NCBI RefSeq assembly: GCF_023168325.1
Contig: NZ_AP025688.1
Span: 1,364,001-1,428,000 of the forward strand
Reading direction: 5' to 3'
DNA length: 64,000 bases
Source of the DNA: Tsukamurella sp. PLM1
Lineage (GTDB): Bacteria > Actinomycetota > Actinomycetes > Mycobacteriales > Mycobacteriaceae
Numbering within the stretch: the stretch's first letter is position 1; every line of letters starts with the position of its first letter. Made by a program: the position numbers and the translations under genes. Below, one piece after another: positions 1-8,472 of this stretch. Under the pieces are notes generated by a model. It saw nothing but the letters and a program-made list of their open reading frames with translations. It did not search any database and had not been told where the DNA came from.

Positions 1-1263
1 GTACCGAGCGGCGACGTTCTCGGTATTGATCGGCTCCGTCCACTTGTAGGTGGAGGCGATCTCGGAGGCTCGGTCCGCGGTTCGCTGCGTGTCGAGCTCG
101 GGATGGTGCTGATCCGCGGTGGGCTCCGCCGTCTGTGAGTGCTGTGCGGTGTTGTGGTCCGACTGCTGGATGCCAGCGGCCTTCGCCTCGGCGCGGGTCA
201 TACGCCCCGGGAACAGCGGCGCGGACGGGTCCAGGCGGCGCGGGTGACCCGCAAGGTAGGCGCGCAGGTCGTCGGCCAGCCAGCCGTCGAGCGGGACCAC
301 GCGGGTGGACCTCACCGACTTCGGCGTGCCGGTCACCCACTCTCCCGCCTGGCGCGTCTTCGTACGGCTGACCGAGACCATCCCCATCGCGCCCTTCTGC
401 CGGGGCAGCGTGACGTCGCCAATCTCCAGCCCGCGTAATTCGCCGGCTCGGAGTCCGGTGTAGGCGCTGAACGTCACCGCCAGGGCGTACACGGGCTGGA
501 GCTGCACGGTGGTCATGTAGTCCGCCACCGCCGCGATCTGCGCGGACGCGAGCGGCAATGCCTTGAACTCACGCGCCTCGGCATCGTCGTTGACAGCGAT
601 CCGCGCGGTGCCCGCGTGGCGGGGGAGTGGCACCGAGTGCACGGGGTTCGCCTTCAGGGCTCCGTCCACTACCGCGAGGTCGAGGATGCGGCGCAGGAGG
701 TCGTACGCCTTCTTCACGGTGGACCGGCTCAGCGTGATCATCTTCGGTCGCTTCGGGGTGCCGTCTGCGTTTAGCTTCGGCGTCGGGTTCCCGGAGCGGG
801 TGTCGAAGCTGCGGCGCGGGCGGGGTGACAGCATCGCCGCGCGGAAGGCGCGGACGTCGGCGGCGGTGATGGTGGCGGTGGCCTTCTGCCCGAACGGCTC
901 TGCCAGGTACCGGCGATAGATCGCCTCGCTGAGCGCGATGCTGCCCGGCTTCACGGTGCCCTGCTGCGACTTGAAGAATTCCTGCGCGTAGTGACCGAGC
1001 GGCTTGGAACCCGCCATCCGCTGATCCGCGAGCTGGGAGACGGTGCCGCTGTGCTTCGCGTTGTTCAGCTCGTCGCGGCGGGCCTCCGCTGCCTCGCGCG
1101 TCGGGTGGCTCTCCTGACGGCTGCGGAGCTTCGGCTTGCCGCGCGCGTCCAGGATCGGCAGGCCAAACTCGTCCCGGATCGGCTCGCGCCAGACCACCTC
1201 GTACCGCTTGACCGGGCGCCCCTTGCGCTTGGTCGTCGTCTCGTGAGCGCGGATGTACGCCAT
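1..1263 (-). CDS. int: Tyrosine recombinase/integrase, C-terminus cut off by window edge
   Basis: Site-specific recombinase expected to integrate and excise the element that fills the first 12.1 kb. The frame is open from its ATG to the window edge (421 codons). An N-terminal core-binding region is followed by the first catalytic-arginine motif TGLRAGELRGLE, with the arginine near residue 272. The HxxR motif and the tyrosine nucleophile would lie beyond the edge, so activity cannot be judged. The ATG lies two bases after the resolvase stop, which implies one transcript. The gene points outwards, as expected for an integrase beside one attachment site. Family assignment is firm; the exact subfamily is not. 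Confidence 0.9.
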   Translation of the reverse strand, partial: MAYIRAHETTTKRKGRPVKRYEVVWREPIRDEFGLPILDARGKPKLRSRQESHPTREAAEARRDELNNAKHSGTVSQLADQRMAGSKPLGHYAQEFFKSQQGTVKPGSIALSEAIYRRYLAEPFGQKATATITAADVRAFRAAMLSPRPRRSFDTRSGNPTPKLNADGTPKRPKMITLSRSTVKKAYDLLRRILDLAVVDGALKANPVHSVPLPRHAGTARIAVNDDAEAREFKALPLASAQIAAVADYMTTVQLQPVYALAVTFSAYTGLRAGELRGLEIGDVTLPRQKGAMGMVSVSRTKTRQAGEWVTGTPKSVRSTRVVPLDGWLADDLRAYLAGHPRRLDPSAPLFPGRMTRAEAKAAGIQQSDHNTAQHSQTAEPTADQHHPELDTQRTADRASEIASTYKWTEPINTENVAARY

Positions 1264-1265
1264 GA

Positions 1266-1895
1266 TCAGGCCGCCTTTCCGTTGATGCGGGCCAGGGCAC
1301 GCCTGACCGTGGAGTACGACCAGGTGTCGCCGCCCTTGGCGGTGGGGATTCCTTCGTTGGTGAGCGTGCTGGCGATGGCCTTAGCGCCGAGGCCCTGCGC
1401 GGCGAGCACCTGGATGCGGCGCTGAGCGCTGACGCTGATGAGGCCGGGGTCGCCCTTGCTGCGCTTCTGGTCCAGGGCCTCGCGGGTGCGGGTGCCGATC
1501 TTGCGCCGTTCCTCCGCGGCGACAGCGAGGCGGACGTCCGCGACGAGACGCTGACTGGGGTCGCCGCTGTCCGCGCCCTCGCAGTCCAACAGCCGCCATC
1601 CGTAGTCGTTGGCGCGCTTCATGATCTGCGCGGCGTCGAGCTGGTCGCGGGTGACGCGGTCCAAAGCGCGGACGAGGAGTCCTTGCGCCACTCCGCTTTC
1701 CACGGCTGCGATGGCGACCTCGCGCCCGAACATGGCGTCGTTCTTCGCTCCGCTCACCACGTCCGTGGTGACGGTGAGCAGCTCGTGGCCGCGAGCCGCG
1801 CACCACTGTGCGAGCGAATCGCGTTGCGCTTCAAGGCCGAGGCCGCTCTCACCCTGCCTTTCCGTGCTCACTCGCACGTACCCGATGACTCTCAT
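1266..1895 (-). CDS. Small serine recombinase (resolvase/invertase family)
   Basis: A 209-residue resolvase-type protein. The N-terminus reads MRVIGYVRVSTERQ, placing the catalytic serine at residue 10 and the conserved arginine at residue 8; the second arginine cluster is in RALDRVTRD. A C-terminal helix-turn-helix is suggested by a segment around residues 170-200 (AKAIASTLTNEGIPTAKGG). I chose the ATG at 1895 because an AAGGAGG ribosome binding site lies about six bases upstream; longer in-frame extensions lack one. It sits directly upstream of the tyrosine integrase. Inference: it may resolve multimers or aid excision; a second recombinase in such a small element is unusual. Confidence 0.88.
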   Translation of the reverse strand: MRVIGYVRVSTERQGESGLGLEAQRDSLAQWCAARGHELLTVTTDVVSGAKNDAMFGREVAIAAVESGVAQGLLVRALDRVTRDQLDAAQIMKRANDYGWRLLDCEGADSGDPSQRLVADVRLAVAAEERRKIGTRTREALDQKRSKGDPGLISVSAQRRIQVLAAQGLGAKAIASTLTNEGIPTAKGGDTWSYSTVRRALARINGKAA

Positions 1896-2648
1896 CCGTT
1901 GCCTCCTTGCTGTGGCGTCCGAGGGGTGCGGGCTGGGCCGCGCCCCTTGCACCCCACCTTACCTAGTACACGCGTTCGATTAGGCAGCGAATTACGCTGT
2001 GCTGTCGAGTGATTCGCATACGGATCAGCGTCGTTGTAAGCGCTGACGCCACGTGCCCCACACCCGTAGGCCCAACGGCCCAGCCACGCAGGCAGCGGGG
2101 CAGCCAGGCCGCCGCGATACCTACCTGGTGCGGCCCCTGCGCGTGCCGGTGGGTGCGGGTGGCGGTGTGGTGGCGCGGAGCTGCGCCAGGGCAGTCTCCA
2201 TGTCCATCAGCCCCGTGTCGCGTGACGTCGGGGTCGCCGGCTCCTCGCGGGCCGCGGACGTGGCGCGGGAGCTTCGTCGTCCAGGTCGGTGGCCTGCGCG
2301 TCGACGATCTCACCGTCCAGCCAGTCGCGGTTCGCGTCCTCGGCGTCGGGCACCCCACGCTCTGCGCGGGAGGCAGCGCGGCTACCACCAGACAGGACAG
2401 CTCCCAGAACGTCCTCGAACGCCTTGCTGGGACCCACCTCGACCTCGACCGCGGTTTTGGCGCTGAGGCCGGCGCGGTCCAGCGCGTCCTTGATTGCGTT
2501 CAGCTTCACGGTGTCCGGAGCGTCGTCACTGACGGCGATCTTCAGCAGCTCCTTCGCCATGCGGTCGGCGGCCATCTCCAGGCGGACACGGGCCTTCGCC
2601 TTCACCTGCGGCGAGCGGCCTCCGTGCGTAGCGCACACGGTTCGGGGC

Positions 2649-2668
2649 TGCTGCACGGATAGGTGACA
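2649..2668 (+). repeat. IS left terminal inverted repeat
   Basis: TGCTGCACGGATAGGTGACA, identical to the reverse complement of the right end over 20 bases. Confidence 0.95.
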
Positions 2669-2712
2669 CCCGATCTGTGGTGCCGTAAGGGCACCGCTGG
2701 AAGGATGTCAAC

Positions 2713-3006
2713 ATGCCCAAGCCTTATCCCCGTGAGTTCCGTGACGATGTCGTCGGTGCCGCGCGTCGTCGGGAGGACGGTGTGACGATCAAGCAGATCG
2801 CCGCCGACTTCGGTGTCAGCGAGACCTGTCTGCAGAACTGGCTGCGTGCCGCTGATGTTGAGGACGGTAACCGGCCGGGGGTGACCGCCTCGGAGTCCGC
2901 CGAACTGCGCGAGCTGCGGAAACGAAACCGGTTGCTGGAGCAGGAGAATGAGATTCTTCGGCGGGCTGCGGCGTATCTGTCGCAGGCGAACCTGCCGGGA
3001 AAATGA
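2713..3006 (+). CDS. IS3-family transposase OrfA (DNA-binding subunit)
   Basis: A 97-residue protein with an N-terminal helix-turn-helix (YPREFRDDVVGAARRRE then IKQIAADFGVSETCLQNWL) that should bind the IS ends, and a leucine-rich coiled coil near residues 65-90 (ELRELRKRNRLLEQENEILR) for multimerisation. GGAAGG upstream of the ATG is a plausible ribosome binding site. It ends in GGGAAAATGA, where orfB opens one base back. A ribosomal -1 slip on the A-run would make the OrfAB transposase, as known for the family. Confidence 0.93.
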   Translation: MPKPYPREFRDDVVGAARRREDGVTIKQIAADFGVSETCLQNWLRAADVEDGNRPGVTASESAELRELRKRNRLLEQENEILRRAAAYLSQANLPGK

Positions 3007-3878
3007 TGTACCCGCTCGTGAAAGAGCTCGCCGCGGACGGGATCCCCGTCACGGTGACGTGCCGGGTTCTTAAGCTCGCTCGCCAGCCTTACTACCGCTG
3101 GCTCAAGGACGCTGTGACCGCTGCCGATCGGGTCGCGGCCGAGCGCGCCAACGCCTTGTTCGACGCGCACCACGATGATCCGGAGTTCGGGTACCGGTTC
3201 CTGGCCGATGAAGCTGAAGCTGCAGGTCAGAGGATGAGTGCACGGACGGCGTGGCGGATCTGCTGCACCAACGGCTGGTGGTCGAGCTTCGGTAAGAAGC
3301 GCGGCCGCAATGGGAAGAAGCCGGGGCCGCCGGTGCATGATGACCTGGTCGAACGCGTCTTCACCGCCGACGCACTCGATGAGCTGTGGCTCACGGACAT
3401 CACCGAGCACTGGACCGACGAGGGCAAGCTCTACCTGTGCGCGATCAAGGACGCCTGCTCCGGGCGGATCGTCGGCTACAGCATCGACGCCCGCATGCAA
3501 TCGCGGCTGGCGGTGAATGCACTCAACAATGCGGTCGCCCGCCGAGACGCAGACGTATCCGGTTGTATTATTCACTCGGACAGGGGTTCTCAGTTCCGGT
3601 CACGGAAGTTCGTGTCCGCGTTGAACCAGCACGGCCTGGTCGGATCGATGGGCCGGGTCGGCGCCGCTGGCGACAACGCTGCGATGGAATCCTTCTTCTC
3701 GCTGCTGCAACGCAACGTCCTCGACCGGCAACGCTGGGCCACCCGCGAGGAGCTACGAATCGCGATCGTCACCTGGATCGAAAGGACCTACCACCGCCGA
3801 CGCCGGCAAGCGGGCCTCGGCCGCTTGACCCCGATCGAATACGAGGCCATCATCAACACGGCCGCACCAGCGGCGTAA
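3003..3878 (+). CDS. IS3-family transposase OrfB (DDE catalytic subunit)
   Basis: A 291-residue rve-type integrase core. The acidic triad is visible: Asp in LWLTDITEHW, Asp in IIHSDRGSQF, and Glu in GDNAAMESFFSLLQ. An N-terminal HTH_21-like segment (FGYRFLADEAE) precedes it. It overlaps orfA by four bases in the -1 frame, so it is probably made mainly as an OrfAB fusion by frameshifting, although an ATG is present at the overlap. Length and motif order match intact IS3-family OrfB proteins. Confidence 0.94.
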   Translation: MMYPLVKELAADGIPVTVTCRVLKLARQPYYRWLKDAVTAADRVAAERANALFDAHHDDPEFGYRFLADEAEAAGQRMSARTAWRICCTNGWWSSFGKKRGRNGKKPGPPVHDDLVERVFTADALDELWLTDITEHWTDEGKLYLCAIKDACSGRIVGYSIDARMQSRLAVNALNNAVARRDADVSGCIIHSDRGSQFRSRKFVSALNQHGLVGSMGRVGAAGDNAAMESFFSLLQRNVLDRQRWATREELRIAIVTWIERTYHRRRRQAGLGRLTPIEYEAIINTAAPAA

Positions 3879-3887
3879 CACTCCACC

Positions 3888-3907
3888 TGTCACCTATCCG
3901 TGCAGCA
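3888..3907 (-). repeat. IS right terminal inverted repeat
   Basis: Perfect 20-bp inverted match of the left end; the next base inward differs, which sets the repeat length. Followed by the GGC target copy. Confidence 0.95.
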
Positions 3908-4163
3908 GGCCCTTCCACCGTTGATGGCGGCTCTGCGGCACGGGTCGCCGTTGGTGCGATGCGCGGTGCACTGCCGTTCTGGTCGTCGGCCGTCCTGCCA
4001 TGCGGTGTCGAATACCGCTTCCAGGTCTGCTGCCTTCGATGTGTCCGTGCCGCCCGGTTCCTGATCGTCGACCGCCTCGCGTTCGACGGCTTCGTAGCTG
4101 TTCTCGGTCACTATTTCGTCCTCTCAACTGGATTCTGTTGCTGTGTGGGCTGTTCCGAAGGCG

Positions 4164-4318
4164 GTAGAGCCACATACCCCTATTGCGCGCGGGAAATACC
4201 CACCTTTGCTTCTGGGGGTTATGGGGGTATCTGGGGGCTTCTGGTGGCAGGTAGCCACATACCCAGATGCCCCCAGAAGCCACCGGTTGCCATAGGTGCA
4301 AACGCAGGGCATGTGGCT
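4164..4318. repeat. Iteron-like and G-tract repeats beside the replication gene (possible origin)
   Basis: AGCCACATACCC occurs at 4168-4179 and 4253-4264, and an inverted copy with one mismatch lies at 4307-4318. Between them three G5 tracts at 4214-4218, 4223-4227 and 4233-4237 are spaced about ten bases apart, and a C5 tract with a partly complementary flank (CCCCCAGAAGCCACC) begins near 4268. The block lies directly after the 3' end of the primase-ATPase gene, otherwise without a gene. Origin function is an inference from repeat structure and position. Confidence 0.5.
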
Positions 4319-6628
4319 ACCCCCGCACCTTGAACGTGTTCGGCGGTAGTCCCCACGTCCATCGGTCGACCTTGCCGCCTTCGCCGCGGATCGGCGTCTT
4401 GACGATCAGGAGCTTGCTCGCGGCGTTCGCCACCGTCTTCTCACTGCATCCGGTCTCGGCGCTGACAATCCGGCGAACCTCCTTCGCGTCCATCGGCCCT
4501 CCCGCGAGCAGCTCCTTCAACATTCGGGCGGCCTCGTCTCTTGACGGTGCGGCCTTCCGTGCGTCGGGCTTGGCGTCGTCTGCACCGACCAACTGATCGG
4601 CGTCCTCGTCGAGGACTCCGGCCCACGCCACAACGGGTGAGTCGGGGTCATTAGGGCTGGACGCCAGGCGATACCCAAGAGCCGACGGTGTCCGCGACAA
4701 GTTGCCCTTGATCGACGCCAGCCCGTGAGTGGCATCGACGTTCTGACGTTCGTCATTCGGCGGGAGCTTTGCCGCCAACAGCGAAGAGCGCGCCAGCGCC
4801 GTGAACGCGATGGAACCACCACCACGATGCTTAGCGCTCATGCCCGTGGCCTTGTTCAGGTGCCGTACCAGCACCACCGCAGAGCCGGTCTGCTCGGCCA
4901 CATCGGCGATCTCCATCAACGCCTTGCGGTTCGCCGTATCGCTGCCGGGTCTCACGGCATCGGACATGAAGGCGGAGATCGGGTCCACGATCACGAGCGC
5001 GGCGTCCACCTCTTCAATCGCGCTCTTCAACCGGTCAACGTCATCTGGAATCAGGAACGGCACCGGACGCCCGTTGTCGTCGCGAGGCCGCGCGAGCGTA
5101 GCCACCCGCTGCATGTCGGCACCGGCGGCGTGTAACCGAGGGACGACGGTGTCAGCCAGATCGTCTTCCACGCCGACCAACACCACCGACGCCGGTTCGG
5201 TCAGTCCCTTCTCGTTGCGGGTTTCGCGCTCACCGACCATCGTCGTCGGCCACGGACCACCGCGAGTGACCAGTGCCGCCCACGTGAGGGTCATCGTGGA
5301 TTTGCCGACGTCCGGCTCACCCTCGAACATCGTCAGCTTTCCGCGCGGAATCCACGGCCACCACAGCCAGTCCACCTTCTTCGGGGTCACGTCCGCCAGC
5401 GACTCAGTGAAGCGCCGCCCGACCTCCCCAGCCGCGCTGTCAGCGTTCGGGTTCAGCACCGCCCTGGACCGGGTGCCGTCCTCGTTGGCGATCCAGCCGG
5501 ACCCTGGTCCCCAGATTCCGCCCGGCTCGAACGCGCCTCCGTTGTAGAAGTCCAGAGGGGCGTAGTCAGGGTCGCCGGCGATCAGTCGAAGCGCGCCGGT
5601 CAGTGACCTTGAAACTCGCCGGGGTCGTGCCCTGCGGAGTCACCCACCGCCTCAAACAGCGCCTCCACGGTGATCAGCGCGGTGCGCACGCCGGGTTCGC
5701 CCTTCGCGCCGAGCCGGACCAGGCCGAGCGTCGCGGAGTTCATGGTCGAGTGGCGGTCTGCGCCGTCCTCGATCGCCGCCTCCACTTCGCGGACCGTCCC
5801 GGCGACTGCAGTGCTCATTGCGCCACTACGGAACCCATCGAGAACCGCCTGCCCCTCGGACGGACTGCCCTTCTGGTGGACCGGCGACGCCACGGGTGCC
5901 TCCGGCAGGACGGAAGTGAGCTCGGCGACGTCCAGCCATCCGGCGTCCGCGTTCACGTAGCCTCGCGCAGGCACCGTCTCATCAGGGACTTTCCAGTTGG
6001 TTGATCCGGGGCACCGCAGCACGCGGTCGATGTTGAAGATCGAGTCCACGTGCCCTTTGGGGTTGATCTCGGCGGCAACCTGCCGCACCAGAGCCGCCCA
6101 TCGCGCGCTGATCGTCTTCCAGGCCACCGCACCGTCGGTGATCACCGGCGCATCGCGGACTCGCCAGATCGGCTGAAGACCGTGCCCGCTCTCGATCACC
6201 ACAGCAGGGGCGCATCCCAGCGCGGCGGTCAGCTTCTCGACCACCTGCTCACACTCCGACAGCGACGCCAGTCCCTTGTCTTTCACGCGGGGAATGACCC
6301 GGTCCAGATCGGCCCAGAGCGCGACACCACGCGCTACCTCTGCCTCACCGCCCTTGCGCGAGACGCCCGGTTCCAGGGTCAGCGGGTTCGGTGAGAACCA
6401 CACGTTGACATCGTCGGGCGACGACCACCCTTGTCCCAGGTGCTCGACGCGGACCGTCCGTCCCCGAAACGCCGTCTTGTCGTCTGGATCCTGGGTGCAC
6501 ACACTGACCACGGCATCGTCGTCGTGCCCCAGCGCGCGCAGCACCTCGTAGAGATCTACAGAGCTGTCGCCACATCTATACGACGGCAACGGAATACCGT
6601 CCAGATCGGAGTTGGTTGTATGCTTCAT
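4317..6628 (-). CDS. Replication protein: AEP-type primase fused to RecA-like ATPase (one frame break)
   Basis: Probable replicase of the element. The N-terminal half (5600-6628) has archaeo-eukaryotic primase features: LWADLDRV acidic pair, VIESGHGLQPIW, and DRVLRCPGSTNWK. The C-terminal half (4317-5459) is a RepA/DnaB-like ATPase with Walker A GEPDVGKST and Walker B ALVIVDPISAF, then a winged-helix-like end. Between them the second frame is open through an FYNGGAFEPGGIW linker back to about 5615, where the first frame stops. One missing base near 5610 would join them into about 770 residues, so I annotate a single gene. ATG at 6628 with AAAGG upstream. If the break were real, primase and ATPase would be separate proteins. 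Confidence 0.8.
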
Positions 6629-6683
6629 GTACAGCCTTTGGGTTGTTTTATCCGTTGCGCTACAACGGATATGGAGGGTCAGC

Positions 6684-6983
6684 TCAGCTGACCCGAGAGC
6701 TCTTGCTCGCCGTGTGGAAATCGGTCGGGACGGCCCTGAGGACAGCGTTCTCGGGGTCGTCCGTTCGTTTCGAGCAGACGCACGCAGCCTTCAAGCCGAC
6801 GCCAGGCGTTGAGATGCACGCCGTGGCCCTGTTGCCGCCAGCTGTACGGTTACGTCCGACCAGCGAGAAGCTGGCCCACCGCACGCCCCGGCGCACGGTT
6901 ACCACCACGGCCCCGGCAAGGTGGCCCAACGTCCACCCTGAGAGGCCACACAGGGCCACGCCCATCACCACTTCGGCGTTCAT
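6684..6983 (-). CDS. Small protein with N-terminal membrane segment, unknown function
   Basis: Ninety-nine residues starting MNAEVVMGVALCGLSGWTLG. Residues 5-30 are hydrophobic enough for one membrane helix; the rest is basic and serine-rich with cysteines near the end. An AGAGGAG ribosome binding site lies upstream of the ATG, which overlaps the previous gene's stop by one base, so it is coupled to that gene. I recognise no family. Position between the conserved-unknown gene and the primase suggests membership of the early operon. Confidence 0.55.
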   Translation of the reverse strand: MNAEVVMGVALCGLSGWTLGHLAGAVVVTVRRGVRWASFSLVGRNRTAGGNRATACISTPGVGLKAACVCSKRTDDPENAVLRAVPTDFHTASKSSRVS

Positions 6984-7771
6984 CACCAGCTCCTCTGATC
7001 GGGCCAGCCAGCACTGTCGGGCCAGTCGTCCCAGGCGAAGATGACGTCTACCCTCGCCGAGCCGTTGCGAACGGCGGGATCGTTAGCGAGACGGCGCTCG
7101 CACTCGAAGCACAGACCGAGCGCGTACATCGTCGCGCCCGTGCCGACGAGCAGGAACATGTCGATTGCCGTGCCGCACCGGACCACACCACACCAAGAGC
7201 AGTCGTGAACCTTGTACGCGCGGACTACCTTGTGCGCGAGACGATATTGTGTCCATCCACGGGACACAGTGAACTCGCGGTTACCGGCATCGCGAGGGCT
7301 CGCCAGAATGACGGTCTTCACGGCGCTCGCGCCGCGCTCGGCTGCCTCTACCGCGTGGGGATAGAGCTCCAGGTCGCGAGCGAACTTCGACCGCTCGCCA
7401 CGCTCCAAAGCGTCGCGGTACGTCGCGGAGCGGATCTGTCGCTCGGTCGGCACGTAGTTGTGGTGAATCTCCAGAGGGTTCCTGCCGGTGTTCGACTGGT
7501 AGTAGTCGAACGGCATCCCCAGACTGTGGGAGACGCCCGCCTGCCGCACTCGTTCCAGCGCCTTCGCGACCAGCGGGATGTGCTCGGCCGCGCCATCGGA
7601 GAACCGCACGCCTCGGCTCTTGTCCTTCAATGGGCTTTCGCTGCTACCGAGGACGGTATAGATACGGTCCGCCTCGGCCTCCACGGTCGCCTGCTCCTCG
7701 GGGTTGCCGAGTGGCAGCCCGAACAGCACAGGGAAGTCGTCCAGCCACGAATCGGGGATGGGCGTGCTCAT
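6983..7771 (-). CDS. Unknown protein with two CxxC-type knuckles, early operon of element
   Basis: A 262-residue protein beginning MSTPIPDSWLDDFPVLFG. Near residues 210-245 it carries HDCSWCGVVRCG and then LCFECERR, two cysteine pairs that could bind zinc. The middle section (LGMPFDYYQSNTGRNPLEI, NYVPTERQIRSATY) has no motif I know. The ATG overlaps the stop of the upstream helix-turn-helix gene (ATGA), giving translational coupling. A longer start at 7819 would run into that gene and is rejected. Function unknown. Confidence 0.7.
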   Translation of the reverse strand: MSTPIPDSWLDDFPVLFGLPLGNPEEQATVEAEADRIYTVLGSSESPLKDKSRGVRFSDGAAEHIPLVAKALERVRQAGVSHSLGMPFDYYQSNTGRNPLEIHHNYVPTERQIRSATYRDALERGERSKFARDLELYPHAVEAAERGASAVKTVILASPRDAGNREFTVSRGWTQYRLAHKVVRAYKVHDCSWCGVVRCGTAIDMFLLVGTGATMYALGLCFECERRLANDPAVRNGSARVDVIFAWDDWPDSAGWPDQRSW

Positions 7772-8045
7772 GCGGCACCCCCGCGCTGAACAGCGGGGCG
7801 AGCGAGGCTCTTGACCCATAGGTACAGGTCGCGCTCGCTGAAGTAGTTGCAGCCGCTGATCTTGTAGACGGGAAGCTCGCGGCCCTCGATTGCCGACCTC
7901 ATGCGGGTCTTGGTCACGGGAACGCTGAACACGTCGTTGATGAACTCGACCGCGCCGTCGCGTCCGCGAATGGTCGGCATCTCGTTCAGGGTGATGGGGC
8001 CGACCGCATCGGTCGGGCGAGCGGGGCGGTTGTCGCCTTACTCAT
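7768..8045 (-). CDS. Helix-turn-helix protein, excisionase/AlpA-like (one frame break)
   Basis: The recognisable part, MPTIRGRDGAVEFINDVF then VTKTRMRSAIEGRELP and FSERDLYLWVKS, looks like a small MerR/AlpA-type DNA-binding domain as in excisionases. It could start at an ATG at 7980, but that has no ribosome binding site. An ATG at 8045 has GAGGAG six bases upstream and reads MSKATTAPLARPMRSAP; one missing base near 7996 would join it to the ITLNEMPTIRG frame. I prefer the longer gene of about 92 residues. It heads the run to the CxxC protein, the membrane protein and the primase. Role as excisionase or activator is inferred. Confidence 0.65.
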
Positions 8046-8051
8046 GGATGA

Positions 8052-8069
8052 CTCCTCAAGAATGAGGAG
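8052..8069 (-). promoter_or_regulatory. Hairpin that sequesters the ribosome binding site of the helix-turn-helix gene
   Basis: On the coding strand CTCCTCA (8069-8063), a TTCT loop and TGAGGAG (8058-8052) form a perfect 7-bp stem. The 3' arm contains the whole GAGGAG site six bases before the ATG at 8045. Folding would block initiation, so translation of the early operon could depend on melting, a bound protein or another RNA. The pairing is read directly; the regulatory role is inferred. Confidence 0.6.
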
Positions 8070-8472
8070 GGGTGAGTCGCTGGGGCTTGAGCCGACCGCG
8101 AACACCCCTCGCAAGGGGTTGGAATGTTCACTGGTCGGGCCCGTCCAAGGAATACGGGGCTGGCTTGGCAGATGTGCCCTTCATAGAGGGCCGCGCCTTG
8201 TCCGTACTGAGTCCGATGAATCACGAACCGCTTGACCGGCCCGGCACCCGCACATTACGTACTGCGTGGGTGCGCCACCCACTATACACGAGCTGCGGCC
8301 CCTTCAAGCTACTTGCTCTCTGCTGCAAGAGATTCCAAGAGAGTTGCCGGGTCGGTTCGAGGTGTGATTCGGCCTCTCATTCGCTCGCTGAGCGCCGATC
8401 ACCGACTCCGGGGAGCAAACCGAGGGCCGCGACAAGTCAACGACGGTGCCGAAGTGACGGAAGTGACAGCCG
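8070..8472. other. Gene-free stretch with palindromes between repressor and early operon
   Basis: About 400 bases without a convincing gene. It holds a perfect hairpin GTGGGTG-CGC-CACCCAC at 8266-8282 followed (plus sense) by TATACA; on the minus strand this is TATAGTGGGTG, which could be a -10 element overlapping an operator for the early operon. A second stem (CCCCT-CGCA-AGGGG) lies near 8106-8118. Either could instead be a weak terminator for the XRE gene. Confidence 0.35.

Larger units (their letters stand above)
2649..3907 (+). mobile_element. IS3-family insertion sequence, complete, 1259 bp
   Basis: Ends are perfect 20-bp inverted repeats beginning TG and finishing CA, flanked by a 3-bp direct repeat GGC (2646-2648 and 3908-3910). 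Inside are two overlapping genes in the IS3 arrangement: orfA with a helix-turn-helix, and orfB with a DDE integrase core in the -1 frame relative to orfA. Size, target duplication and layout all match the family. The insertion lies in the satellite element and faces opposite to the gene it breaks. Both genes are intact, so the copy looks recent and potentially active. Confidence 0.95.
2121..4111 (-). pseudogene. Terminase-small-subunit-like gene interrupted by an IS3-family insertion
   Basis: The N-terminal part (3908-4111, GTG start with AGAGGA ribosome binding site) ends in CTAHRTNGDPCRRAAINGG. The C-terminal part left of the IS resumes with VCATHGGRSPQVKAKARVRL. Joined, they give a Cys-rich segment followed by HGG-x-PQV, a pattern I associate with actinophage small-terminase-like proteins (family recalled, not searched). 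Removing the IS and one target copy leaves the two halves one base out of frame. A further frame break near 2270 probably precedes the natural end, because the next frame continues as a plausible coding tail (TGLMDMETALAQLRA) to a TAG at 2121. The gene is disrupted in this genome. Confidence 0.7.

Noticed and set aside
5600..6628. Primase as a separate complete gene
   Set aside because: The ATPase frame is open and protein-like up to the primase stop, so a fusion with one missing base explains both better.
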